Positions 23,102 to 34,427 of a DNA stretch of 64,000 nucleotides are shown here, in pieces. The notes under the pieces are model-generated. The model saw nothing but the letters and a program-made list of their open reading frames with translations. It was not told where the DNA came from and made no database searches. The position numbers were made by a program, and so were the translations under genes. Source of the DNA: Pyrenopolyporus hunteri (Eukaryota; Ascomycota; Sordariomycetes; Xylariales; Hypoxylaceae); assembly GCA_902806595.1 (NCBI GenBank), contig CADCXC010000044.1, positions 1,054,001 through 1,118,000 of the forward strand, written 5' to 3'. Position 1 is the first letter of the stretch; each line of letters starts with the position of its first letter.

Positions 23102-23467
23102 CTACGAGCAACCCGTAGCCTTATAATACGTGAGCGGAGAGACGAAGTCCGCGACGGAGAGACAAGTGTTTGTGTACTGAGTAAGGCCGAACGCGACCCT
23201 GCCCCCGCAATTCTCAACAGGGTAGAACGAGATCCTGCAGTCGCTGCCGGAGGGGATCGCGCCCAGAACCGATTTGTGCTGGTCTGCGTTCGGGATTGGG
23301 TCGCAAACGACGTCGCCCTGTTGTTCCACCTTGTCTGCGACCGTGCCCGAGGCCGTCGAGTTACCGCAATCCTCCACGTCGTACATGGTGAACGACCAGC
23401 TGGACACCGAGTGGAAGAAGATAGGAACGGCCATGACGGCAAGTTTGGCGGTCGTCGAGAAGCGCAT
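23102..23467 (-). CDS. small secreted six-cysteine protein, 121 aa (effector-like)
   Basis: Single exon from ATG at 23467. The N terminus MRFSTTAKLAVMAVPIFFHS is a clear signal peptide, with cleavage probably after SVSS. The mature part of about 98 residues holds six cysteines (VEDCGN, VVCDP, SDCRIS, VENCGG, NTCLS, TGCS), an even number compatible with three disulfides. It is rich in Ser/Thr/Gly and has no recognised catalytic motif. Such small cysteine-rich secreted proteins are common among fungal effectors, antimicrobial and cell-surface proteins; no function can be assigned here. It stands alone in a gene-poor stretch, which is often seen for such genes. Confidence 0.75.
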   Translation of the reverse strand: MRFSTTAKLAVMAVPIFFHSVSSWSFTMYDVEDCGNSTASGTVADKVEQQGDVVCDPIPNADQHKSVLGAIPSGSDCRISFYPVENCGGRVAFGLTQYTNTCLSVADFVSPLTYYKATGCS

Positions 23468-25122
23468 TTTGTTAGAGAGTGTCGATCGATACCTTTCCTA
23501 GGCGATATGCTAGTGGAGTTGATGTTTTGCTGATAATGTGGCTCTGGTTAAGAATTGGTGTAGAAGTTAGATGTGTTAACTGGGAACTGTCGGAGGGGCA
23601 GGCGTGGAAATATATGTCGTTTGGATATACTAATATTCTATGGGGTTGATTATCTGTGTTGATTGCCTAGATCGGATTCCAAGTAAGCCCAGGTCGGTGG
23701 ATTTGTATTGCTATTTCTGATGTCACGACATGGTTGTGCGTAGAAATACAACAGCACCGGGCCCGAGGAGCGCAAAATTCTTCTTCGTAGATGATCGACA
23801 AAGCAAACGACAAAAGCTAAAACCACACGTTTTTGAAGGCAAACTAGCTCTATCGTCCGCATTCCTACTCCTAAGGGGGCTGGTATCAACGCCCGTTTGC
23901 TCTTTTTCAGAGAGTTAATATGGCCCTCACCGTCGATCTCGAATTGAATCGATGGTACTACGTATGTCAGGTACGATATATCCGTGGGGTTGAAAGGCCC
24001 GAATTCGTTGCGCTGAGCGCTTGATAGGTGGATATTGGCCTACCCCGGCCCTAGGTGGGAAGATCCCATTACGATTCCGATGTCACTATTGCTTGTTTCA
24101 ACACTCGAAAGGAGCAATATGTGTACAAAGTTCTATACCTACTTTTAAAAGAGATATTTCTAAGCAGGTCAGATTGAATAGCGGTGTTATTGTCATACCT
24201 ACCTAGGTACCTTAATGATAGAAGGCTGGACGAATAAATAGCGGGCTAATTAGTGGAGGGGGTTAGTTCATTGTTGCTCGGCGAGTAGGTACCTCTAGGT
24301 GGGTAGTTTCGGCGTCAACAGCTGGTAAAATACCCCCCACGTGGTGGCCTAAGGATCCCGCTATCTGCGACATCCTGGGCTCCTGCGTCCACCTCGGTAG
24401 GTAGGTGTCAGTGCACTAACTTAGCGAATGACACTAACACCCCGCTCCCCCAATCCATCTTCCGTCATTTCTTCAGGGTGTCAACCGTCCTTTCGGTGCA
24501 AGGTCCATATATTTTTTAACGTCTACTCGCGGGATCTCTTTCGCTTATATACTCGTAATTGGCTTCACTGTTTCATCCTGGTATACACAAAAGTGTTTCT
24601 TCGTTGAGGTAGTTTCAATTGTTCCCTGCAGTCTAAATATGGCCGACTCTGAGGTATTAGGGGTCGCGGTAGGCTTAGAGAGATATATGGCGCGAGCTTT
24701 ACGTGATGCTCAAGACGTCTACTGGATCATCCCGATGTCGATCACTTCCGCGAGAGTTATCCCCGGGATTACGTGACTAATTACTAAAGGTGATATCCAA
24801 GGCAGATTCGCGGTCTCTAATCTTGCCAATAACGTTGGGGAGGACGTGCTTTGCATCGTATCCATGGGCTTTATACTTGCGAGACGATTCGCGTGGTCAC
24901 TTAGTGGGAGCCTTGAGGAAGCAAAACCTAAAACTGCTGGACTGTTTCTATTAACTTGAGAATACAGCGCGGAACGATGCGAGGAACTAATCTGTTTCCG
25001 GTGTCGACCCTTTCTGTAGGCTACAGGTCCCAGAGTCTTGGGGTGCTACATCCCTTGAAACTCCTACAACTAAAAAAATGTAGGCAGTGAGTCCTATTTT
25101 CTGGGGATACTACTCGTCGAAA
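23468..25122. other. gene-poor spacer
   Basis: About 1.65 kb. It contains a TACCTACCTAGGTACCTTA repeat at about 24194-24212 and related TAGGTACC copies near 24285. No gene is supported. Confidence 0.5.
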
Positions 25123-26319
25123 CTACCTCTCCTGGTCTTCGATGGACGTTTGAGTAGAGGCTTCTTGGGACTTGGGGGTATCGCGCGTCCACTTTACGAC
25201 GGCGTCGTTTTGTCCCGGAACCATAGCCAGCAACTGCATGACCCAAAGCTCGATAAGCCTCTGATTCATCTCCCTGAAGTAGTCGTTGAACCGAATGTGT
25301 CTATATTTGGTGAGGGGACCCCGGAGAATCTCCTCGATCGAAGACCCGTCGGCGGCTCTTCTGAATTCTATGTCGGTGCCATCCTGCTTCCTTACAGCGT
25401 ACACGCTAAAGCCCGGGGTTCTGTTATATCTGGGTTTGCCTATGTGGATGGCTTTGGCGCGGTATTCGCTGTTGGGCAACTGAACGTCGTCGCACGCCCA
25501 TGCCGGATACTTAGTGGGGTCGCCAGGCCATTGGTCTTCGCTGGCCGGCTCCGTTTCGGCGAGCTTCTTTCGCTTCCTTCGCTTCCTTCTCTTCTCCTCT
25601 GCGCTCATCCTGCGGTTCTCGGCGTAGATCAGGTCCATGCCATAGGGCAAAGGTGTAATTGGTTCTGGTTCTTCCTGGGTTTGGGTGCTTTTGGCAGGGA
25701 CGGGAGTTTCTCCTGGGATGTAACGATGTGGTTTGCGGGTGTCATTGCCGGCGTTGCCCTGGTTCGTACGGGGGCTAATGGGTATGAACCGAGATCCCGT
25801 ATATCGATGCCCTTGAAGTGGAGGGTTTGGATCCCATATATGATCGGGAAGGGCTCGTCCTACTAATCTTCGGTAGTCGGGAATGGACTTTGTCACTGGT
25901 GGTGATGGCCTTGCATACCCGCCAACCCCCGATGACGATGCTGAGTTTCTTCGGCCTTGTTCTTTCCCATTCTCATCGCTACCGTGGAAGGTCCCAAGAC
26001 TGATTCTGTGGTCGTCGGGACGTTGGCGCCGGGGATTTCGTGTACGTGGATTTCTTGACCCGTTGTCTAAGGTATTCGCGTCTATGATAGGAGTTCGCAG
26101 ATTCTCTGGCATCTTGATATCTGGCAGCCTCATCGTTGGCAATGATGGCGGGAGTATTACGGTCGGCGGCATTGGGCCTCGGCCAATATGATTACTAGGT
26201 CCCAAAAGATCGAACAAATCTGTGAAATATGGGTTGCTGGCCATATCACTAGGGTTGTTGAGGTCATTGCCGGCCGCCCAGCCCCCCTTATCAGCGTCGA
26301 CTTTCTCCGGATATGCCAT
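25123..26319 (-). CDS. hypothetical protein, 398 aa
   Basis: Single exon from ATG at 26319. Family not recognised. The first 240 residues are Pro/Arg/Asn/Ser-rich and probably disordered, with a cluster of basic residues (EEKRRKRRKRKKLAE) that could serve as a nuclear localisation signal. The last 150 residues are more ordered (WACDDVQLPNSEYRAKAIHI, then YRHIRFNDYFREMNQRLIELW), suggesting a small C-terminal domain. No signal peptide or membrane segment. Long uninterrupted frame with protein-like composition, hence called; the overlapping plus-strand frame (25087-25866) is its antisense shadow. Confidence 0.65.
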   Translation of the reverse strand: MAYPEKVDADKGGWAAGNDLNNPSDMASNPYFTDLFDLLGPSNHIGRGPMPPTVILPPSLPTMRLPDIKMPENLRTPIIDANTLDNGSRNPRTRNPRRQRPDDHRISLGTFHGSDENGKEQGRRNSASSSGVGGYARPSPPVTKSIPDYRRLVGRALPDHIWDPNPPLQGHRYTGSRFIPISPRTNQGNAGNDTRKPHRYIPGETPVPAKSTQTQEEPEPITPLPYGMDLIYAENRRMSAEEKRRKRRKRKKLAETEPASEDQWPGDPTKYPAWACDDVQLPNSEYRAKAIHIGKPRYNRTPGFSVYAVRKQDGTDIEFRRAADGSSIEEILRGPLTKYRHIRFNDYFREMNQRLIELWVMQLLAMVPGQNDAVVKWTRDTPKSQEASTQTSIEDQER

Positions 26320-26761
26320 GTTGAAAATATGAATATTTTCAGAGCCGAAGAAAAATCTGAGAGGAATTTGGCATAGGATGTCTTATATAGAAGCTCAAAT
26401 TTGCATAGTCGGCGCTCAGCTATGTAAAATACTGACCAGACTTCTACGAAGAATTGTGACACTCTAGGTACCTAAGGTAGATGTATATCAGGCGTTATGA
26501 TTACCGGTAGCTATGGCAAATTTACAAGCCAATACAAAGACCCATCATAGTCGTCACTTCCATAGACTATCCCCGGTTCGTATAATGAGTCAAGGACCTT
26601 GGAAGGGACTTCTGGAACATCGTAGTCAACTTCAAGCTACTATCGAGACGGGATGATTCACAATCTTTCTCTTCGGCTCAAAGAACCAAGTCGCATGGCT
26701 AACAAATACATATCATCAAATTCTCATTCAAGGTGACGGATAATTAATTTCGGCTTGGTAT
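26320..26761. other. spacer between carboxylesterase 3' end and hypothetical gene
   Basis: About 440 bases with a TAGGTACCTAAGGTAG repeat at about 26466-26481. Holds the hypothetical gene's promoter side only if that gene's leader is short; nothing else seen. Confidence 0.4.
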
Positions 26762-28378
26762 TTATTCGTCAGGCTGTGAGTTGTAGTTACCTCTACCCAT
26801 ACATGCAATATCCACCTCTGACGAGTTGATGCTGCGTACTATGACTTCGCCCGCCCCGAAGCGCACCATGGGTCCGTCGCCCCCTGATATTGAGTTGCCA
26901 GGTGGCCAGCCTGCATTTTTCAGCCCATTCTCCGGGTCCGATAAGAAAGCCAATACATAGTCTTGCATCGTCTCGGCGACCTGTCTCTGGAAATCTGTAG
27001 CCCCTCCTGTGATATTATAGCTTCCAAAAATCATGGGTAGATCTGCTCCATGGTAGGCTCCCATCCACGAAAACGGAGTTAGGTTGGTGTAGTTTCCGGC
27101 ATACTGGTAGCGGTAGGTAGTAAGGTTGTTGAGTTCTCTGACATTCGATGAGTTGAAAGCAGGGCAAATGAAGTCGCTTAAAGTGCCTTTATCGACCTCG
27201 GTCTTGTTGGGACCGCCCAAAAGGTTATTGATGGGGTAGGCAATAAGGCTCGATTGCTCGTTCGCTGTGTCGCTTATAAGTGCTGGCACCTTCGATATGA
27301 GACCTTTCTCTGCCCTTTCCGTGTAATTCTTGAAAATGACTTTATCGTCAACGGTAGGTCGAAAGAACAAGGATGGTTTCTTTTTATCATCACCGTAGTG
27401 CCCAATGAAGTTCGTGATTAAAGTTATTGGAACCTGCTGCATGCATTCGACTTCGGCTTTGGGGTCATCAGGGAAATCACACCCAAGTTCTTTCGCCACA
27501 TAGGTGAAGTTGGTCTGCAGAGCGTTATCTCCCTGCGAAAATACACGCATTGCTGCTCCCGACATCAGGAAGTAGCCGGCTGCTAATGGATCGTCGTAAT
27601 ATGCAAAATTCAACACATCGGCCGACACCGCACCAGCCGAGTGACCCCATACTGTAATACGACTAGGATCGCCGCCAAAAGCTTCGATATTCGCGTACAC
27701 CCACTCCAGCGCGAGCCTCTGATCTAAAATGCCAAGATTTTGATCTTCCAACCCGGCGGCGTTCGGGAACCCGGATATGTGAACTCTATAGTTCATCGTC
27801 ACCATGATGTGTTTTTGGCTGCGGTTGACCCAGCCGGCTGGTATGTGGTAAGGGGCGTCTAGGCCGCCACCCCTGAAGCTACCTCCCGGTAAGAACAAGC
27901 CCACGGGAAGCTTATCCCGCGAAGTGGCGTTGACAGGGGTCCATATCGCCAGGCTCAAACAATCTTCCGAAGTCGTCTGCGCCATCTCCCCCGCATAGTG
28001 GCTTTGGTCGCCCGTGTTAATGGAAAAGTCGGAGATGTTGGTATTCCATAAGGATAAGCTGGACGTCAAGTATTGCGGACAAGAAGGCGGGAACCTGCGA
28101 GAGTAATGATGGGCCTGGGAAGGCCGGAGAGGCACCGGTGGTTTCCATCGGAGCTTGCCAACGGGGGGTTCGGCGTACGGGATGTTTCGAAATTCTCTAA
28201 CACCAGGATACTCCGGATTCTGTAGGCCGGTGTACGTGCCAGTCAGAGTTTCTACCGTGAGGGTGGGGCTGCCGTCTCGGTCGCATAGCCGGCTAGCGGT
28301 GACGATCTCCAGTAAGATGCTACTGAATAATAATAGCCTCATCATTAATATAAATGAATAAAACCATCTAGAGGCCAA
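26762..28378 (-). CDS. secreted type-B carboxylesterase / lipase
   Basis: Single exon, 538 residues, normal for the family. N-terminal hydrophobic signal (FILMMRLLLFSSILLEIV) with cleavage likely after TAS. Type-B features in order: FRNIPYAEPPVGKLRW, EDCLSLAIWTP, GGSFRGGG near the oxyanion hole, and the nucleophile elbow ITVWGHSAGA (Ser247). Glu in DTANEQSS (about 374) and His in GAYHGADLP (about 443) complete the Ser-Glu-His triad. Several N-glycosylation sequons (NTNISD, NYTERA, NKTEVD) support secretion. Predicted to hydrolyse carboxylic esters outside the cell; substrate unknown. All catalytic residues intact. Confidence 0.95.
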   Translation of the reverse strand: MASRWFYSFILMMRLLLFSSILLEIVTASRLCDRDGSPTLTVETLTGTYTGLQNPEYPGVREFRNIPYAEPPVGKLRWKPPVPLRPSQAHHYSRRFPPSCPQYLTSSLSLWNTNISDFSINTGDQSHYAGEMAQTTSEDCLSLAIWTPVNATSRDKLPVGLFLPGGSFRGGGLDAPYHIPAGWVNRSQKHIMVTMNYRVHISGFPNAAGLEDQNLGILDQRLALEWVYANIEAFGGDPSRITVWGHSAGAVSADVLNFAYYDDPLAAGYFLMSGAAMRVFSQGDNALQTNFTYVAKELGCDFPDDPKAEVECMQQVPITLITNFIGHYGDDKKKPSLFFRPTVDDKVIFKNYTERAEKGLISKVPALISDTANEQSSLIAYPINNLLGGPNKTEVDKGTLSDFICPAFNSSNVRELNNLTTYRYQYAGNYTNLTPFSWMGAYHGADLPMIFGSYNITGGATDFQRQVAETMQDYVLAFLSDPENGLKNAGWPPGNSISGGDGPMVRFGAGEVIVRSINSSEVDIACMGRGNYNSQPDE

Positions 28379-29673
28379 GGGTGATCGTCGCTACCGCGTT
28401 TTCAAGAGTAGATCTCGTTGTAGATCCCCACACGTCCACAGAGGTTTCCTACTCATGACCCAACTCTCTACCCGAAGAGAGCTCAACCCACCCCATTTAT
28501 ACATCGAAGAACCCGAGGTATGAACTACATATACTGTTAGAACTATCGTACAGCCCTATTATACTTCTAGGTCTGATATGTCGGCACTTGCCAGTCTCAG
28601 GGAGCTTCCTTTCTCGTCATTTAAGACCCTTCATGTGACTTTTCTAATTGGGTACTCAACAAATAGTTCTGGAATCCTTGGCTCCAATATGCTCTAGACC
28701 GTCAGTTGTGAATGGTTCGATTAGGCTAAAATGCTACCATCTTGCATCATTGGGGCGGCACATGATAGGGTAGGAAATCTGGGGTGCCAGGGGCTGCTGG
28801 ACCTGGGTATGAGAGGTTCAACTATGTAGCGGATAGATGATATCCATGGATATAATATACTGTGTAACTCCCCGCTTAACAGCCGTGGGTTTATATATAC
28901 TGGCTATCCTAAATCTAGGTCAATGGGCGTTCAGTTAAAAGAGCCGCGGGTATGTCTGGCCTAGAACAATTAGGACATCATGATGTTCTATTGTGCGAAC
29001 TTCGCTTGAGGGAAATATGTTAGACTACCATTTTGTTTGACCCATCTTACTTTTAGTGGAACCCCCGTCCGATTCTCTCTTGGCCTTGGCTTCACCGTAA
29101 TCAATGGGTTTAGCTGCGTGGCTCAGCCGATTGGATAGGTACCCGGTAAAGAATGAATTTTTCCTAAGCTGAGGTTCTGATTTTAAAAATAGCATTTTAA
29201 GAGTTAAGATAACACTTTGATAACCTTGTTATTTATGCTGTTAAGTGCATGATCTCGTGAAGAAACACTAAGGCGTATTCCAATTTCAGTTGCTGCAGGC
29301 GGTGTACGTAGCGGTTATAATTTCCGGTCCCGAAGATCCTTCAACGAGACAGGAAATCTCAACCAATATGTCTTAAATAAGACATTTAGGGCTCACTCCT
29401 GTTTCTGAAACATGTTGGCTTATTGGTTCCGGAGTATCTTAGATCGAATCTTATTTTAACCTTATGTGGCGCTTACTGGGAGAAGGACGTCGTCCGTCAT
29501 CACATCAGCCATAGAGAAGAGTGAAGGATTCATGAGCCCGGAGCCGAATCTTGAAAGCTGGTAAGATGAAATGAACATCGTATATACCTCTAATTTGTTG
29601 TCAGTCTATCTACCTAGTGCTTATTAACATTATATCTAGAAAGAGGGAGCAGAATATAGTCCCAGCCTATAGT
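28379..29673. other. intergenic region
   Basis: About 1.3 kb holding the carboxylesterase promoter (right side of the gene) and the tyrosinase 3' flank. No additional gene or repeat recognised. Confidence 0.5.
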
Positions 29674-30988
29674 CTAGTTGTACATGTAACACCGCCCAAA
29701 CTCTGTTGTAGGCATTCCCTCTTTGGTCTTAGGCTTCCAGCCCAAGCCCATGTCCATAATATCTTCAATAGTAGCCAGACTTGGTTTCATATCAGGGTCA
29801 TAATCCGGTGCCAAGCCTAGGAAGGTCCTGTTGCCGTCGATCGCGTACGTTCTCCCTTGCAGATCCTGGCCCTGCCAGATCGCCCATAGGCGATCGATCT
29901 GCGCGTGAAGAAGATAGAACACGGGATCGTTCGGCGTGCTGAACGGGTCTGCGGCTTCACCCCCCACGAAGGTGTGCGAGTTCCGATGCCATAGGTTCTC
30001 GACGTCGTTCCGGAGCCTTTTGATGTTCTCAGACGTAACGATGGTTGTTGCGTTCGCCCACGTCAGCGTGCCCTTACTCGCGGGGTCATAGAAGTCCCGC
30101 GACAGACACCGCGTGTTTGGCTCGTAGCCATATTTATTTTCTTGGTTAATGACCACTTTAGCCACAGGGCCGAGGCTGATCTTGAAGTCCTGGAAGGGCC
30201 CGTTGGTGATGCAGCCGCCTCCCGAACCAGCGGGCATCGGCAGTTTGAAGTCACCCACTGCTAAGCCGGGCAGGATAACATTTTCGGGCTCGTGTGGTAC
30301 GTATGCGCCGTTGCCGCCAAACGACAGGTTCGACCCGTCAAATACCTTGGACTGGGTCTGGTTCTCAGAGAACCGTGCTACGTCCCAGTAGGGGAGATAC
30401 CCCTTGTACCCGCACTCATCTCTTAATGCTTGCTCCATTTGCCAGAGGAACAAACGGTGCCACGGTAGAAGATAGCCCTAGAATAACAGTTTAGAAGAAG
30501 ACTCGTGCGCCTAAATGGCGGAGGAGTTTGCTCGCCGACTTACCGACTGGTGGATGATGTTGGTTTGGTTGATGTGGATAAAGGTAAAGTCGTCCAGACG
30601 GTTGACCGCACCGGGAGCCAAGCTCGTATCCATCTTCGGTGGCTTGGATGCCAGGCATTTCACTGCCCGTATGTAATCCGATCTCGTTGCATCATCAAGT
30701 TCATCCCTGTAGTTCGTGTAAGTGGGGGCGAAACGAGATTTGATCTCTGTTCGTAGTTGCGCCTTACCATGACTTTCGAATGGCGATGCTAGATTTACTG
30801 CAACCGCGAGGACTCAATGAATTCACAATATTCTTTTGATATGTGTCGTAAAGTTTCTTGAAGTCCTTAGGCATTGGTATGCCCTCCGTGTTGCACCCGG
30901 GACCACGTTGGACAGGCCCGGCGAGCACCGACTGGCTCATCAGGGCGGCGAAGGCCCCTATCAAGACCGAGCTTCCTAGGAGATGCAT
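29674..30988 (-). CDS. short secreted tyrosinase / catechol oxidase-like enzyme
   Basis: Three exons: 30988-30768, 30706-30544, 30477-29674 (395 residues), introns 61 and 66 nt with donors GTAAGG and GTAAGT and acceptors CTACAG and TTCTAG. Signal peptide MHLLGSSVLIGAFAALMSQS, cleavage probably at VLA-GPV. CuA site: His118 and His126 in FIHINQTNIIHQS plus His135 in LPWHR. CuB site: His292 and His296 in LWHRNSHTF plus His319 in FYLLHAQID. The Y-x-Y motif (CYMYN) closes the core right at the C terminus. There is no C-terminal shielding extension, as in the short secreted fungal tyrosinase/catechol-oxidase group. It oxidises phenols/o-diphenols to quinones, with possible roles in pigment, lignin-phenol or defence chemistry. 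PYWDVARF has Val where Trp is common. Confidence 0.93.
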
Positions 30989-32761
30989 TATACGTCGGGA
31001 GTCTGCACGCGGATATGTAAGCTTTCTATGCTGAGCTTCAGGAGAATTATGGCTGTAGGTAGGGACCCGACTATTAAAGAGACGATAACTCCTCTGGTTG
31101 CACTAAAGACGATGATAGGTAGTACAGCAAGGTGTCAGACCTGTCCGTTATATAAGGGACGGTGGACCGCCACCGCATTCCTTCTGAAGAACGCTGCCTT
31201 GTAGTAACTGGTCTATTCACGAGGCTCCTGTAGTAGGATACCATAGCCATGACCTGATGCTATTTCCAAGTCATACGCGGCTCCTGTAGCTAGATAACTG
31301 CGCCGCATAGGTATTCGGGACCGACGGAGGTCGGGATTTAGAGGATACACACCCGTCCGACGAGCTGAGGGGAAGGAGGATATATTTCAAGTCGAAAGTG
31401 TGGTACTCTCTTCGGGAGGCGCTGCACGCACATCCCCCTGCTTAATCAATGCATGCTGCATCTTCACACGTGCGTCTAAATACGCCCATACATGACGGTA
31501 ATCTGCTCCGAGCGTAATTTAACTTCGCGTCTACTCTCCCGAGTTTCCGCGTGGGCAGGTCAACGCGGACCCGACGCCAGGAGAGAAGGCCTGCGCGGCC
31601 TCGTTGAGGATCTGTGCCTTCATCCTCCACACTAGGGGCCAAATGCAGGCTCGGGATATGGAAATGGGTAATCTAGGTACAGATAATGGACGTAAATATT
31701 GCTGATTATTTTGTGGTACCGGACGACTATCTAGGTCGTCGTCGGGTTAGATTTATTGCTGGTGTTTCACCGGAAGGAGAAATGATTGTCGGCGAATTTT
31801 CCATTCGTAGTACGACCGACAACGTCATCTCTCGGGTAGCTATACGGATGTCCTGCCTTGGGTGCATGTAGAGAGCATAACCCTTACCTAGAGGCTCGGT
31901 AGTTTAACTCGCCATGTTTATGATCATGGTCACCATAGGCACGATGGGTGCCAGGATGGATACGGAGGCTGAGGATCTGACATGTTCGTAAGCACATTAA
32001 GGGGGCCGCCTCCAGAGCACAGCAGCATGGGACAAAATGCATATCCCTAAGAGATTATTAGCGGGCTATACTTACTGCATAACATATTACCCAGATAGGC
32101 GAGTGCCCAAATAGGTACCCCGGTCCACTTTTCAGGGGCGAAACTATCACGGAAGAGGTTTATACCCGACTAGGGGGTAAATATGCAGTGGCTTTGGGGC
32201 TCAAACACATGGAAATAGAAGTTTTTCTGACCTTGCATATTCTCTATCGAAGAGTATCATAAATACCTAAACATGTAAGTTGATAGGTAGTCGCCATGTT
32301 CCTGTAATTAGATCCATTCAAATCCCGTCTTGGTGTTCCAAGAAAATACTTACCATAGTACTCGTTGATCGCCCTTGTAAGTAGTCTGTTAACTCTTCCC
32401 CACCAGCTCTTAAGGCCGACGCGTTGGTAATCCCGTTACAAATTATGAGTTATATGTACGCGTCGCTCCGTATCTTCTAGAGGGTTACGAAGGAAAACAA
32501 ATATTCCCTATCGAGTAATAAGATTCAGAATACGATATGGTATTTATGGGCAATGGAACATGCGAATCAAGGGTTCTGCGGCTCCTTGGGGAAATTTTTT
32601 TTTTTTTTTTTTTTTTTTTGAGGAGGAGGAGGAGGAGCAGGAGGGGGATCAAGCTTCCATGCGGCTTGGCTTCCGCCGCCTCCTACGCCCCAGCCGTCAT
32701 GTTTAGTGCAATTCAATCGATCCTTCAGTTCCTGATCGTAGCACAGAATCCATTTTCCCGG
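30989..32761. other. intergenic region with poly-T/GGA tract
   Basis: About 1.8 kb. The tyrosinase promoter lies at its left. Nothing gene-like is supported; a homopolymer-microsatellite compound tract lies near the right end. Confidence 0.5.
32595..32637. repeat. poly-T (25) plus (GAG)n microsatellite
   Basis: A run of 25 T directly followed by about six GAG/AGG triplets, just downstream of the RCC1 gene's 3' end. No TIR, ORF or target duplication seen, so not a retroelement tail by itself. Confidence 0.8.
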
Positions 32762-34427
32762 TTACGATGCGGTTTTATCGCTACCTGCGACGGAAGCTAG
32801 AATTGAGAAAGGCCCGCCAGCACCAGCAAAAATTAGCTTTTTACCTCGGACGGATTTGCTGTCGATAAGAGCTGGCAGCTCAATATCGTCCTCGGTGTTT
32901 TGGCCGGTCCGACCGTTGGATGAAAATCCCCACGAGTATGCCCTCCCATCAGCCGTCAGCGCAAAGCTATGGTCTGTTCCGGCCGCGACCGAGGCAACAG
33001 CGGGCATATCTAGGTATAGACGGTCAACCTGATTTAGGATTAAGACTAGGATAGGTAAAGCTCACTTGGTATTACAGTCGGCTCCACGAGAATACGGGGC
33101 TTCCGAAACTTATCAAAGATAGTGTTCTCCTCGGTGAAGCGCGTAGACTCGAGACCAACTCGAAACCCATCAATACGACCCCAGGTGAGAAGTTTTCCGT
33201 CGTCCGTGACGCCGAGTGAATGGTGTTCCCCTCCAACGATATCAACAATCCTATAGTTTGCCAGACTGTCAACAAGTCGAGGTTTCATCTGTCGGGCATC
33301 GCCCTCGCCGGCTTGGTCTGGGAGAGCCAATTCGGCAAAATTGTTGAGGCCCCAGGCAAAGACACGGCCGTCCTGATCTATAATAAAGCTATGATAAGAG
33401 CCGCAGGCCACTTTGATGGCTTTGGAGCCTCGTATCGGAAGAGCACTAATACCGGTAGGTCTAAGAGCAGTCCTAGGATGGTAGAGAGGAACCGGCCGGC
33501 CTATTTGGCTTTGCTCCCCGCAACCCCAGGCGAACACTTTGCCCTTCTTATCAAGTGCGAGAATGTGGTTGTTGCCGGCGGCGAGTTGCACGATATCCCT
33601 CAGCTCTGGAATAAGGCGAGGTAACTTTTGAACCTCTGGCGGGTCCGTGATATTTCTAAAGCCCAGGACCCCGTCACTCCCCTGGTTTTATGTTACTAAC
33701 TATTATATTGGGTAGCGGATGGAAAGATACCAACCCTAAACGTCCCCCATCCATATACTCTACCATCCTCCGTCAAAGCGAAGGAAGCATTATCGCTGCC
33801 GACTACCTGTGCCCATCTAACGTCCGGGCCCAGATGGGAAGTATCGACTGGCCCGGGTATGCTCTCGGCTGGATTCAACAGATCGTCATCGTCTTCATCA
33901 ACGTCCGTTTCGCGTCCTAGTGCGCCGTGGTCGTTAACCCCCCATGTGAGGATATGGTTGTCCCTAGTGAGGGCAACGCCGTGCAGGCCGCCGCATGCGA
34001 TCTGTACCACACCTACGCAGTCTGCCGAGAGGAGTGTGTTCAAACGTGGTTGCATGACCTCTAGCGGGGATGTATTCTTGACTTCTCTGCTTCCGAGGCC
34101 TAACTCCCCACCGGCACCTTCGCCGAAAACGAAAATGTCGAGAGGCTCAGTAGGTGCTTTATTGAGTGTTTTGCCGACTCCCCGCGTCTTTTTCGTAGGA
34201 GGGGGATTTGCGCGAGTAGAGGACGCCTTCGGTCGTTTCGTCTCGCGACCGTCGTCCCGCCGAATGGTTTTAGCCTCATCTCTCTTGCGCGGGGGCCGCG
34301 TTGTCGACGGCGCTCGTGTACTCTCTTCGTCGGACCCGTCTATCTCGCCCGCTCGAGGTTTTCCTTTAAGAGCCGCTGTTGTCTTCTCTTTATCCTTTCT
34401 CCTCGCTCGATTCGTGCTCTTCACCAT
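32762..34427 (-). CDS. RCC1-family protein, probable Ran guanine-nucleotide exchange factor (Srm1/Pim1-like)
   Basis: Three exons: 34427-33735, 33681-33066, 33009-32762 (518 residues); introns 53 and 56 nt, donors GTTGGT and GTGAGC, acceptors ACCAG and CCTAG. A basic N-terminal tail of about 90 residues (GKPRAGEIDG, RPPRKRDEAKTIRRDDGRE) looks like a nuclear/chromatin tail. Then about seven RCC1 repeats: DIFVFGEGAGGELGLGS, QIACGGLHGVALT, YGWGTFRGSDGVLGF, QLAAGNNHILAL, WGCGEQSQIGR, VACGSYHSFII, IVGGEHHSLGV, SVAAGTDHSFAL, AYSWGFSSNGRTGQ. The split of the GTFR-GSDGVLGF loop by intron 1 is restored exactly in frame. Predicted nuclear exchange factor for Ran, needed for nucleocytoplasmic transport. 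It is divergently arranged with the MFS gene to its right. Confidence 0.93.

Noticed and set aside
32595..32637. Poly-T tract as a LINE/SINE tail
   Set aside because: No reverse-transcriptase frame, promoter boxes or target-site duplication nearby; treated as simple repeat.
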